Below are positions 1 through 8,747 of a DNA stretch of 15,582 bases, in pieces. Source of the stretch: Lunasporangiospora selenospora (lineage: Eukaryota > Mortierellomycota > Mortierellomycetes > Mortierellales > Mortierellaceae); NCBI GenBank assembly GCA_015680635.1, contig JAABOA010000101.1, positions 10,081 through 25,662 of the forward strand, written 5' to 3'. Made by a program: the position numbers and the translations under genes. Under the pieces are notes generated by a model that saw nothing but the letters and a program-made list of their open reading frames with translations, did not search any database and had not been told where the DNA came from. How positions within the stretch are numbered: position 1 is the stretch's first letter; every line of letters begins with the position of its first letter.

Positions 1-109
1 GCACGAAAGTCTGCGAATAGGAGAATTATAATATTTTTTTGGGTCCGTGTTTTCTGACTGCCCCTTCCCCTTCCATCCTCCCCGTCATCGCCATCAATCA
101 CGGTGACAG

Positions 110-3100
110 CATCAACACTGGTACTATGTATGTTAGGAGTCCGCAAGTACATTACGCGACGCCAGGAGTACCTAATGAGCGAGGCTCGTGCAAAGTCATA
201 TCAGGCGACAACTGTCCTAGTGTGCGGCCTCCCATCCCAAGAAAACAATATTGACAGCCTCTATGGCATCTTTCACGTCCTCCCCGGAGGCATTCGACGG
301 ATCTGGATGGCCTACAAGGCCGACGACCTCCAAAAGGAATGCAACGACCGCATCGCTCTCACCAACAAACTCGAAGCCGCCGAGTGTACCCTTCTCCGTA
401 AAAAATTGAAGCGCCATCAAAAGTCGGGACGTCGGCAGTCCGTCACCTCTGAAAACTCGACAAACCTCTTGAGCGACATGAACAACGGTGGAGGGGATGG
501 CAATAGCAGCGCTCTTCAATCAAGACAACAACAGTCGTTGACTCAAAGCCCCGACGAGTCCTTCCCGGTCGAGGAACGACCACAACACCGTCCAGCGTCG
601 TTTCCAAAGTCACTCTTTGCAACATGTCTTGGAATCAAAAAGGTCGACTCGATCCAAACCTACCGATCGGAGCTCTCCAACCTGAGTGCCTCGATCCAGG
701 CCAAGCAACAGGCCGCAATGACAGCCATGCATGATGGTCAGGAAAAGAACAAAATGGGCGCCGCCTTTATCCAATTCAATAACCAAATGAGCGCCCACTT
801 GGCCGCCCAGTCTGTCATCCATCGAAAGACCCTAACGATGGGCCCACGCTTTCTTGAAGTTCAGCCGACAGACGTCATTTGGGGCAATATCGGATTCAGT
901 CTTCGCACACGCAATATCAGGAGAGCGATCGCCATGGCCATGGCGACAGTGTTGATCGTCTTTTGGTCCATTCCTGTCACCTTTGTGGCGTCGGTCGCCA
1001 AATTGGATGCTCTTGTTAGTTTTGCCCCATTCTTGAGCGGCATCTACAATTTGCCTCAGTTTGTGGTGGGTATCATTCAAGGATTGCTCCCTCCCATTGG
1101 GTTGGCCATCCTCATGGCGTTGTTGCCAATCTTTCTTTATCGTAAGTGTATAATGTCTCTTTTGGGATGGAGGTAAAAAGGCGATTGCCTAGAGTCAAGA
1201 CTAACCGAATGACTGGACTGGGACAAATAGAGTTTGCACACTTTGGTGGCGAAGTCCTTGGTAGTAGAAAGACGCTCCAGGTTGTCACATCATACCACTG
1301 GTTTAGCGTAAGCATTGACTGAAATACCTCAACTCGACAAGCTTCGTGGATCGATTTATTCAGTGGGATGCCTCGTTTATTTAGCCGGCTAACTGAAAAA
1401 AAAACACCCCTCCCCAACCTTTTTTTCTTTTTCTTTTTCCTTTCTTAGGTTGTTCATGTACTGCTGGTGACAACTCTTGCCAACGGAATCTTTGCAGCCA
1501 TCCAGGATATCTCCAACAATCCGGGCATGGTCATGCAAATGCTTGCGACATCTCTTCCACAGGCCTCGACCTTCTTCTTGACATTTATCTTGACGTCATT
1601 TATGCAAATCCCGATGATGCTGCTTCAGATCGGGCCTTTGATCGGATTCATTATCGGGAAATTCTTGGCTTCAACACCCCGACAGGTCTATGCTGGAGGT
1701 AGCACTCTAGGCAGCGTGGACTGGGGCACAACGATCCCTGTCCATACAATTGCCTTTTCGATCGGCAAGTGGATATCTGAGGCCGAAAGAGTCTCAGTTC
1801 TGTGGAAAAAAAAATATGACGCTTTCGCTCTCCTCTATTCTCTTCTCTTGCTAATACCCTGCCCCCCTTTTTTTTGTCTCGAGTTTAGGTTTGATATATT
1901 CTACAGTCCAACCTTTAATTCTGCCGCTCATGATCATCTACTTTGGACTAAATTATCTGGCTTTCCGACACATGTTCCTTTATGTTTACTCACAACCATT
2001 CGACAGTGGCGGATTGATCTTTCCTCGGATTGTCGATCAAGTCTACGTGGCGGTTATTATCTTTGAGCTGGTCATCCTGGGTCTCTTCATTCTGGATGAA
2101 ACAATTGCTCAGTCGATCGTTATGTTTGTGCTCCTCGTGGTCACCATCATGGCCATCATCATCAGCCGCAACAAAGTCTTTAGGCCGTTGATCAAATACC
2201 TCCCTATCGAGGCCTTCCACTACAATGAAACGGATTTGGAAAACCCTGAGGGCCTAGGCGCCAAAGGAGCCTCGGCCACTGGTCGAGCCGGAACCAACAG
2301 TGGACTCTTGATGGTAGGAGACAATGGGCTAGCTAACCGAGAGGTTCTAAACAGTCAGGAGCGGTCTGCGTCACCATCCGAAAAGGTGAATCCGATCCCC
2401 GCCCAAGAGTCGTTCCACGAAAAGGCACCCTACAAGGACCCACAAGTGCCAGTGACAGAACCAGAGGAGACACGCCAAATCTTTTCACCGGTAGATCCAT
2501 CCTCTAGATCACCAAGGATCCATATCCCAGTCACAAATGCGACAGCCGATACAGTGGAACATCAGCGACAGGGCTCCATTCACTCTATTCTCCCGTCAAT
2601 CCGTGTTGAGAACACTGCCGACTCTGTGGATACGAATGACAACATAATATCGGCTCAATCGCCATCGATTGCTTCACCCATCCAACAGCAGACAAGATAT
2701 GAATCTGGCGCGGATTATCCCGTGGGTAGTGCTAATCGTGAGACAGGCATCTTGCCATCCGAACCGAATATGCCAAGTGGCCAGAACTCTTTGCCCAGCA
2801 TCAGTGCTCGTCACCATCTATCTCGGCAGGGCTCCGAGTATGGCGGTTTCCATCGAGGCGGGGCGAGTTCCTTACAGGTATTGGGCGCCAACCACAGTGT
2901 TCTCTCTGCCTCGGATCCAGCTGCAGAAGTGGTTGTACCCGAAGAGTATGCGTTCGTGAACCCTGCGCTCTGGAAAGGGAGTCAACCGATTTGGCTGCCC
3001 AAAGATCCACGAGGATTTGCAGAGCTCGAGACTTTGGAATTGAACAATGCCGGTTTAGCCTCGACCACGGATTCAGCAACGATGGATATGAAGGGCAAGA

Positions 3101-3153
3101 TCTCAGTGGATGTTTCTCAGCGCGATGTTGCGCCAGGAGATCCATTCTGGGGT

Positions 3154-3156
<3 letters not shown>
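110..3156 (+). CDS. CSC1/OSCA-family (DUF221) calcium-permeable stress-gated cation channel, 5'-truncated
   Basis: Exons 110-1141, 1231-1307, 1449-1764 and 1889-3156 join in phase to 896 residues plus stop; the start and first membrane helices lie upstream of the window. The first exon opens with the end of a membrane helix, then TVLVCGLP and a long hydrophilic segment with AAFIQFNNQ, matching the cytosolic RRM-like domain of the PHM7/CSC1 family. TDVIWGNI and several hydrophobic helices follow (bases ~925-2185), the seven-helix RSN1/DUF221 pore region. The tail from ~2220 is Ser/Pro-rich and looks disordered. It ends in PIWLPKDPRGFAELE and a terminal DPFWG, resembling the fungal PHM7 extracellular/C-terminal domain. 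The family forms osmotically or mechanically gated cation channels, usually dimers in the plasma membrane or endomembranes. The third intron uses a GC donor. Fungi carry several paralogues, so I give no symbol. The family call is firm; the 5' boundary at 110 is inferred from a pyrimidine tract and the acceptor GTGACAG. Confidence 0.9.
1765..1888 (+). other. GC-AG intron in the channel gene
   Basis: The upstream exon ends in G at 1764 and the intron begins GCAAGTGG. It ends after a T-rich tract in GTTTAG at 1888. Joining G to GT gives a glycine codon and the uninterrupted reading AFSIGLIYSTVQPLI, which fits the DUF221 membrane helix. The neighbouring GT at 1769 could pair only with a different AG (1882-1883). 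That would insert two residues into the helix and is less convincing. Confidence 0.8.
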
Positions 3157-3157
<1 letters not shown>

Positions 3158-3191
<34 letters not shown>

Positions 3192-3206
3192 GAGGGAGAG
3201 AGAGAA
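3158..3206. repeat. GA dinucleotide microsatellite
   Basis: Sixteen uninterrupted GA units (3158-3189) start two bases after the channel stop codon, followed by a degenerate GA-rich stretch to about 3206. The repeat lies in the presumed 3' UTR of the channel gene. Confidence 0.95.
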
Positions 3207-3244
3207 AAATAAGAAAACTCTTTCCTACGAGAGAATCTCTGGCA

Positions 3245-3264
3245 TGTTTGTTTGTTTGTTTGTT
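3245..3264. repeat. TGTT tetranucleotide repeat
   Basis: Five tandem TGTT units in the presumed channel-gene 3' UTR. Confidence 0.9.
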
Positions 3265-3360
3265 GGCATATAATATCTTTGCTTTTTACCAATCCTCTCC
3301 CTCCCTCACCTCCTTTCCCCAATTCCATTCCGCCCCCCTCTTCCAGTTCCTGAAGTTGTA

Positions 3361-3368
3361 TGTACATA
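3361..3368 (+). promoter_or_regulatory. Pumilio/Puf-type element in the channel 3' UTR
   Basis: TGTACATA matches the UGUAHAUA consensus bound by PUF-family RNA-binding proteins. It lies 205 bases after the channel stop and 36 bases before an ATTAAA hexamer, so it should be in the mature 3' UTR. An eight-base match can occur by chance. Confidence 0.35.
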
Positions 3369-3403
3369 TTTTGTGGAATCCAAATAGTTTCATAATACTG
3401 TTC

Positions 3404-3409
3404 ATTAAA
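3404..3409 (+). terminator. Probable poly(A) signal of the channel gene
   Basis: ATTAAA, the common variant of AATAAA, lies 248 bases after the channel stop and is followed by an A run and then T-rich DNA. The 390-base space between the convergent channel and kinase stops (3157-3546) holds only 3' UTR-type sequence and repeats. Confidence 0.45.
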
Positions 3410-3546
3410 AAAAAAGGCATAAGGGTATGCGCTTTTGTAGTTTTCTTTTTCTTTTTTTTTTCCATTCCTTGCTTTGAACTGCGGACTCAAATTATTTTTC
3501 CTTTCCCTCAAGACCTCCCCTCCCCTTTCTCTCTTGTTTCAGTTCG

Positions 3547-3641
3547 CTACACTGAAAACTCCCAGACTCCTGATTTTCTGGCCGAGGTACAGCATTTGGC
3601 TACACTGTCAACACACTTTGGATGAATCCTGTATCCACAAT
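3547..3641 (-). other. Last coding exon of the kinase, completing the C1 domain
   Basis: The preceding exon reaches LECD and then meets a donor (G|GTAATG, exon end 3745). After a 103-base intron ending TGTAG, a 95-base exon starts at 3641. The split codon gives Asp, then CGYRIHPKC and a second Cys seven residues later, and the exon ends at TAG 3547-3549. The spacing C-x2-C-x4-H-x2-C-x7-C is that of a C1 finger. Reading through the donor instead gives 11 non-conserved residues and loses half the finger. Confidence 0.88.
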
Positions 3642-6600
3642 CTACATTGAAATTCAAAACAACAATCATGGTTAGTTCCGAAGCACTCTACTCTCCAAAT
3701 GAAAATAATAGATCAGATGCGGGACAAATTCCCTTGCTCATTACCATCACACTCGAGATGTTTTGTAGACCACCACCCAGGCAGGACCCCAAGTCGTCGT
3801 TGACACACATCACATTTGTTGGGCATCAACTGGGCCGACAACACCACCAACGAAAACCGATGCGACAGCCCCGTCAAGGGCCGATCCTGGACACTCAACC
3901 CCGCTGACTTTTCCATCAGCGGGTCCTGTGCTCCCGTCCCTTGTCTGGTCGATCGTCGTCGTTTCACCACAGGGGTCTTGCTCCAAAAAGACTCTCCAGA
4001 TCCCTCAGACTCTTCCAAGAAATCCTCTTCCTCTTCTCCCCCCTCTGGTAAAAGATTTTGAAAACTCTCCTTGACTCTTGCGGCAGCCCCTAACCGAGGA
4101 CTCGATTCAGGCAAGGGATAAGTCAAATACATTTCTTTCTTGTCGGGTCGTTGTAAATGTGGCTGCTTATGAGGTTTGGGGAGTCGACCGTAGATCCATG
4201 TCGCCGCTTGCTTCCCTTCCTTCAGAGACAGGTGCTTCTTGAGTTTTTGTTTGGCGTCCATGGGACCCGGGGGGTGATCTCCATTTTGGTCATAGCTAGA
4301 GTCGCCATTCGAATGCTTTGGTCCGTTATACAACCCGAACCAATTCCCAATCCCTCCAGTATTACTCGTCCCTGTTCCATTCGTCCATGGCTTTGATCCT
4401 GCAACGCCATTGCCACCCACTACTGTCGCCAAGATTGTCTCTGTAATGGTCATCCCCCGGACAGGCGTTGTTGCCTCTGGACTTTGCGTCGCGGGTTGGT
4501 CCAATGCGCTGTCCGACATGCCACGGACCAGTTGACCTAGGCCACGTCCTGCCTTCCCACCGGTTTGGACGATCGTATCTCGTCCCTGCCCATCTTGCTC
4601 CTTCTCCTCCGCGTTGGATGCAGGCAGTGGAGGAAGAGGGTGATGCAAAAGTGGCGAGTCTTGGTCGTGTGGCTCCTCAAACGACAAGGGCTCCTGGGTC
4701 AAAACCGCCGGTGCCGCCTGGTATTGTGTCCGTGTCCTCGAGAGACCCTTTTCCTTTCCAGAATGGGTTACACCACCCGCCACCGTGTTGGACCGGAAGA
4801 GGAGACCCGATTTCGAAGGTGGGGTTGGGGGTGCCGAGGCCGCGAGAGCCTTGGCTCTTGACAGTGCCTGGCCATTAATGGACTCTGGCCAAGTCATATC
4901 CTGTGGGATCGTTTGGGACTCGATATCCTGATCCCGCTCACCCTCAATATAACTATCCTTGTCCGCTTCTCCAACGTGCACAGCCGTAGTGGCGGTTTGG
5001 TGAACGGTACTGGTGGTGATCCATGGGTTATTGGACGCTGGGATAGGTGGCAAGAGCCTCAGAACCAGACCCGGTCTTTTAAACGGCTCGTTCGAGTCCT
5101 GACCTTGTTCAAAATCCCTGCTACCGTTTTCGATGGAGGATGAAGGGGATGGTAGATTCTTTACATCATACTGTCTTTGTTCTAGACCCGTTGGCTTTTG
5201 GGGGTGATGGTAATGTAGTGGCACCGGAGATGGGGTGTCAGATATCCGCTCCATCAACAGATCTGGGATCTCGAGTGTATCCAAGGCCATTACAACCGAG
5301 TCTGTCAATGAATGTCCCGACAAGGATGATCCACAGCTGTCGCTACTAAGCGAATAATGACGACCATGGCCCATCTCTCGTCCTTCAGGGTCCAGTGTTC
5401 CGTCTTCCATGTCCAGCTCGTCTTCTTCAAACAAGTCATTGTCGTCTTCATCACTTGATTCATTATCAAGGTCATAGAGCGCTTGGTCATGGTCATCATC
5501 GTTGTCGTCAATATCAATTCGAATACTGCTTAGATGAGAAAGTCCTGCGTCTTCTGAAAAGATGTCTTGTCTGTGCTGATGCTGGGCTTTGCGAGGAGTC
5601 TGTCGCTCATCCATTTGTCTTGCTAGAATTGTACTAGTGGAGTGATGTTCTGATAATTCCTCGTTCCATCGCTGCAGGTCGTCCATGTTTCGTGGTGACT
5701 GGATGCTGTCCCAGAGTGGCATCTTGAACTCGACGCTCCCCTCATAGCCATCGCTCGGAACGACAGTTGAAAAAGTAGTGTCCTTATCCGAGCCCGATGT
5801 CTGTCTTTCCTCACGTTTAGCACGCAAGTTTTCATATCGTTCCCCATATACCAAAGGAATGGCAGAGCTGCCACCTGTCGATCCATTGACGCCATTATTG
5901 ACCATGTCATTCAGACGTCGTCCTTTGAATGTGCTGTGGGACCCTACAAAGACACTATCACGACCATCCACAATCATGGAAGAGTGTAGTGGGTTCTCTT
6001 GAGGGTCCTGGACACCAGCTGTTGGGGGGTAATTGGGTTGGTGTTGCCGATCGCCCCTAGTCATTGTTGCCTCGATCTCCTTTTTCCGCATCATATTCCT
6101 GGCGGCTCTAGCAACAGAGGGAGCGACGACCAGAGTGGTGCCCACATGAACATCCACGTTCTCGATGGCCGTTAAGCGTTCCACAATATGGCGAAGTTTA
6201 GGTCGATGCTCCGGCAAGGGGTGAACACAATGGATAGCGAGCTCACCCAGCTCGATCGGACAGCCATCCTCGGCCCGGAAAAGGATCTCGTCCGTCGAAA
6301 CGCCCATGTCTGGCGGGATCCGGACAAAGTGTTGAGCGTCCACTACATGGCGTGCCATCATTTCAGCTAGTACGATCCCGAAAGAGAAAACGTCTACACT
6401 GCAATCAAAGTCTTCACCCAAAAGGATCTCGGGCGCCTAAGCAGAGCGTTAGAAATGATGAACAGATGGATAAAACGGGTCAGTGGACAGACGAGATTGA
6501 TGTAGGAAAAAGAAAAAGGAAGCTAGAGTCTGAGGACTATTCTAGTTACCATATATCCGTCGGTGCCACAATAGCTTATCCGTCGCATCTCATCTTCATC

Positions 6601-7754
6601 CCGGGCCTCTAGTCGACTAAAGCCAAAATCGCAAACCTACCCAGGAGGCAAGGAGTGGACCATGTTAGAATGCCATTGAAACTATACAAAAAAAATAAAA
6701 TCTCCTTGGGTGTTGTGCAAGTCCTTCTGGTGATGGGGTTGACTCTTGGTACCTTGATCCGCATATTCTCCGAGATGAGTAGATTCTCTCCCTTGAGATC
6801 TCTTTGAAGTGGATTACATATCAACAGTTTTTTTTAGTCAACGCCAACAGCCAAAGCATGCCCCCATGAACACAAGCACAGAAAAAAAATAGGGGGGGGG
6901 GAGAGATCATTAGACTCTTGTTCGTCTTTGCCCCTGTGTCGTTACAAACTGCACCCCTCTCCCTCCCTCTCCCTCTCTCTCTAAAAAAAAGGACAACTCA
7001 CCTGTGGATGATGTTCTTGTGGTGAAGATAGGCAAGAGCCAGTGAAATATCAATAGCAAAGCTGATCCGTGTGTCCCATCCAAACTCCTTTGTCCCATCC
7101 TGAATCCACTATTCGACGCCAGACAAGGCAGAGAAAAAAAAAAAAAGAGAGAGAGAGATAGAGAGCAGGTACGCCCAAGTCTTGGGAGTTAGTCTCTAGC
7201 CCGCTAATGGGAAGCCCGGTTTTTTGGTGTCATACTAACATTATCAGTCTATGACAGTTGGAGGGTGTCCAGATTTCTGAAACTCGGTTACATACACGGC
7301 GCAGATTCCCGAGAGGAAGGAACTCTGTGATGATATAGAATCGTTTCTTGCGTCTACAAATGCCCATAAACTAGGAAAATAAAAAATACAAAAAAACCAG
7401 AGGCGGTTTATCTTTCAAAGGGTTAATGTTGACATTTCCAATGCATGATACAGATTCCTCTCTCTCTTTCTTTTTTTAATTTGCAAAAGAGTTTTTGTGG
7501 TTCGCAGCTGAGAGAGCAAAACAACCTCCCCCCCCCCATATACACACACTGACCTGAACAATGTTGGGATGTCGAGACTGTTTGAGAATGTCGACTTCGC
7601 GTTTAAAGTATTTCTCGTCAAAGGCCCTCGAGTCGGAGCGAACACACTCTTTGATGGCCACCTCCGTCCCAAGGAGATCACCATGAAAGACTCTGCCAAA
7701 GGAGCCAGACCCAATAATGTCGAACCGTTTGAGGTCTGACCACTGAATCTTCAT
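3547..7754 (-). CDS. TKL/LIMK-like protein kinase with C-terminal C1 zinc finger
   Basis: Seven exons (7754-7554, 7370-7296, 7108-7002, 6801-6753, 6636-6550, 6436-3745, 3641-3547) join in phase to 1,101 residues. The catalytic domain (~8-268) has glycine loop GSGSFGRV (15-22), VAIK lysine K35, helix-C E53, HRDLKGEN (127-134), DFG (147-149), APE (174-176) and the late HRP arginine (~251), so it should be active. DLKGEN and GTDGYMAPE suggest the TKL group, close to LIMK/TESK. Residues ~270-1030 are low-complexity, with an acidic block at ~480-525 and two proline-rich LPPxPAS motifs. The C-terminus is a C1 finger, with likely ligands H1032, C1048, C1051, C1069, C1072, H1077, C1080 and C1088. C1 domains bind diacylglycerol, lipids or proteins, so lipid-linked recruitment is an inference. 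ATG 7754 is the first in-frame ATG; the frame stays open upstream, so an extra 5' exon is not excluded. Substrates cannot be told from sequence. Confidence 0.9.
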
Positions 7755-7776
7755 AGTGTTGAGAAAGTGAGAGAGG

Positions 7777-7792
7777 GTGTGTGTGTGTGTGT
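7777..7792. repeat. GT dinucleotide repeat, eight units
   Basis: (GT)8 lies in the kinase leader, about 23 bases before its ATG; on the kinase sense strand it reads (AC)8. Confidence 0.95.
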
Positions 7793-7836
7793 GAAAGTTG
7801 CGTGGAGCCACTGCTAGTTGGAGGCTCTTTCGGCTG

Positions 7837-7851
7837 TGATTGGGCCAATCA
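7837..7851. promoter_or_regulatory. Palindromic CCAAT-box pair
   Basis: TGATTGGGCCAATCA is an inverted repeat around a single central base and places two CCAAT boxes back to back. CCAAT is the core site of the fungal HAP (CBF/NF-Y) complex. It lies about 85 bases upstream of the kinase ATG and about 900 bases upstream of REI1. Binding is inferred. Confidence 0.5.
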
Positions 7852-8102
7852 GCGTGTTCCTTGTGGGGTGGGAGAGTCGTATAAAGGTTGCCAAGTTGGA
7901 AGAGGGGGGGGGAGAGGTGAATTTCAGGTCGGGTAGGTTGCGATGCGATGTAAAAGAGTCGAAATGCTGGATGTTGAATGTCGAAATGGAGTAATTCGGA
8001 GGAAAAGGAGGAGGAGAGGAGGGTGAGGGTAGGGGTGAGGTAGTGGGAAGGAGGGAAAAGAGAAGGAGCAACAGTTGGTCCGTCTCTCTCACTCTTTCTC
8101 GG

Positions 8103-8118
8103 ACACACACACACACAC
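8103..8118. repeat. AC dinucleotide repeat, eight units
   Basis: (AC)8 is complementary to the (GT)8 at 7777-7792, and the two are about 310 bases apart. Confidence 0.95.
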
Positions 8119-8403
8119 CACAGTTTCGTCTATTTGCAACTCCTGGTGAACATGCTTTGGGCAGAGAAGGGAGAGAAGAGTGCGCGTCCTTGGTGTGCTG
8201 AGCCTTTTGGTCCGCTGGCTGGACAGCTGGTCATGGTGCTGAATATTCTCCTCTACTGGGTCCTGGCGATCTCCTCGATCGAGGCTCAGGGGCCACCAGC
8301 AGGTCAGCAGAGACAAGTCATCCGTTCTGGCGGGATTCTATTCTTTGCTGTCCTAGATCACTGGGGTCACGAGGCGAGTATAGGGATAAATGGATAGGGG
8401 CAG

Positions 8404-8440
8404 AAAAAAAAAAAAAAAAAAAAAAAAAAAGGTATAAAAG
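8404..8440 (+). promoter_or_regulatory. Poly(dA) tract abutting a TATA box
   Basis: Twenty-seven consecutive A residues (8404-8430) are followed after GG by TATAAAAG (8433-8440), reading toward REI1. Poly(dA:dT) tracts exclude nucleosomes in fungal promoters, and TATAAAAG is close to the canonical TATA consensus. A start site about 30 bases downstream would give REI1 a ~280-base leader. Confidence 0.5.
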
Positions 8441-8463
8441 GGCTCTGACAGTCCTCTTCATTA

Positions 8464-8502
8464 ATGAAAGATTTAATGCGACGCAGCAGTCGTGGCAATT
8501 AA
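8464..8502 (+). other. Possible upstream ORF in the REI1 leader
   Basis: ATG at 8464 opens a 12-codon frame (MKDLMRRSSRGN) ending in TAA, about 24 bases after the TATA box and 245 bases before the REI1 ATG. It matters only if transcription starts upstream of it, which the sequence cannot show. Confidence 0.25.
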
Positions 8503-8747
8503 GGTTTTTACTGCGGGCAGACACGCTCTCTCGCTCCTGCGGAATAATTTCAGGCGTCTTTGGTGTCACTGAGTATTCTGCGGATTCCTGCCCCAGAAGA
8601 GAAACGGATTCATCAGCCTCACGCAAGTCCATCTTAAAAAGGACCAATTCTCCATCCTGGCTCCATCACTCCTCTCTCACTCACTCATTCATTCACTCAT
8701 TTAAACACACACTCACACTCTCACTCTCACTCTTTTCACTCTCCGTC

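Larger units (their letters stand above)
7755..8747. promoter_or_regulatory. Divergent intergenic region between the kinase and REI1
   Basis: The kinase (-) and REI1 (+) start 993 bases apart, head to head. The kinase side (7755-8100) is strongly pyrimidine-rich on the kinase sense strand and carries a CCAAT palindrome. The REI1 side has a 27-base A run, a TATA box, and a CT/CA-rich leader (about 8660-8747) directly before the ATG. Two overlapping open frames, 8152-8397 (+) and 8318-8632 (-), are present but lack recognisable domains. I treat them as non-coding. Confidence 0.75.

Noticed and set aside
2801-3511. 236-codon minus-strand open frame across the end of the channel gene
   Set aside because: It runs antisense through conserved channel coding sequence, with repeat-derived runs of S, L and K. 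It is a shadow frame.
3713-3744. Kinase C-terminus read through to the stop near 3713
   Set aside because: It crosses a good splice donor and discards half of a C1 finger that the next exon restores exactly.
5080-5102. GTTCGAGTCC resembling a tRNA B box
   Set aside because: No T-arm stem or upstream A box is present, and it lies inside the kinase coding exon.
7794-8114. N-terminal extension of the kinase frame upstream of ATG 7754
   Set aside because: The frame is open but contains no ATG, and the composition follows a CT-rich leader (runs of S, P, L, H and T from repeats). It looks like 5' UTR and promoter.
8540-8625. Possible C/D-box snoRNA on the minus strand (TGATGA ... CTGA)
   Set aside because: The base before TGATGA is C rather than a purine, and the flanks do not form a terminal stem.
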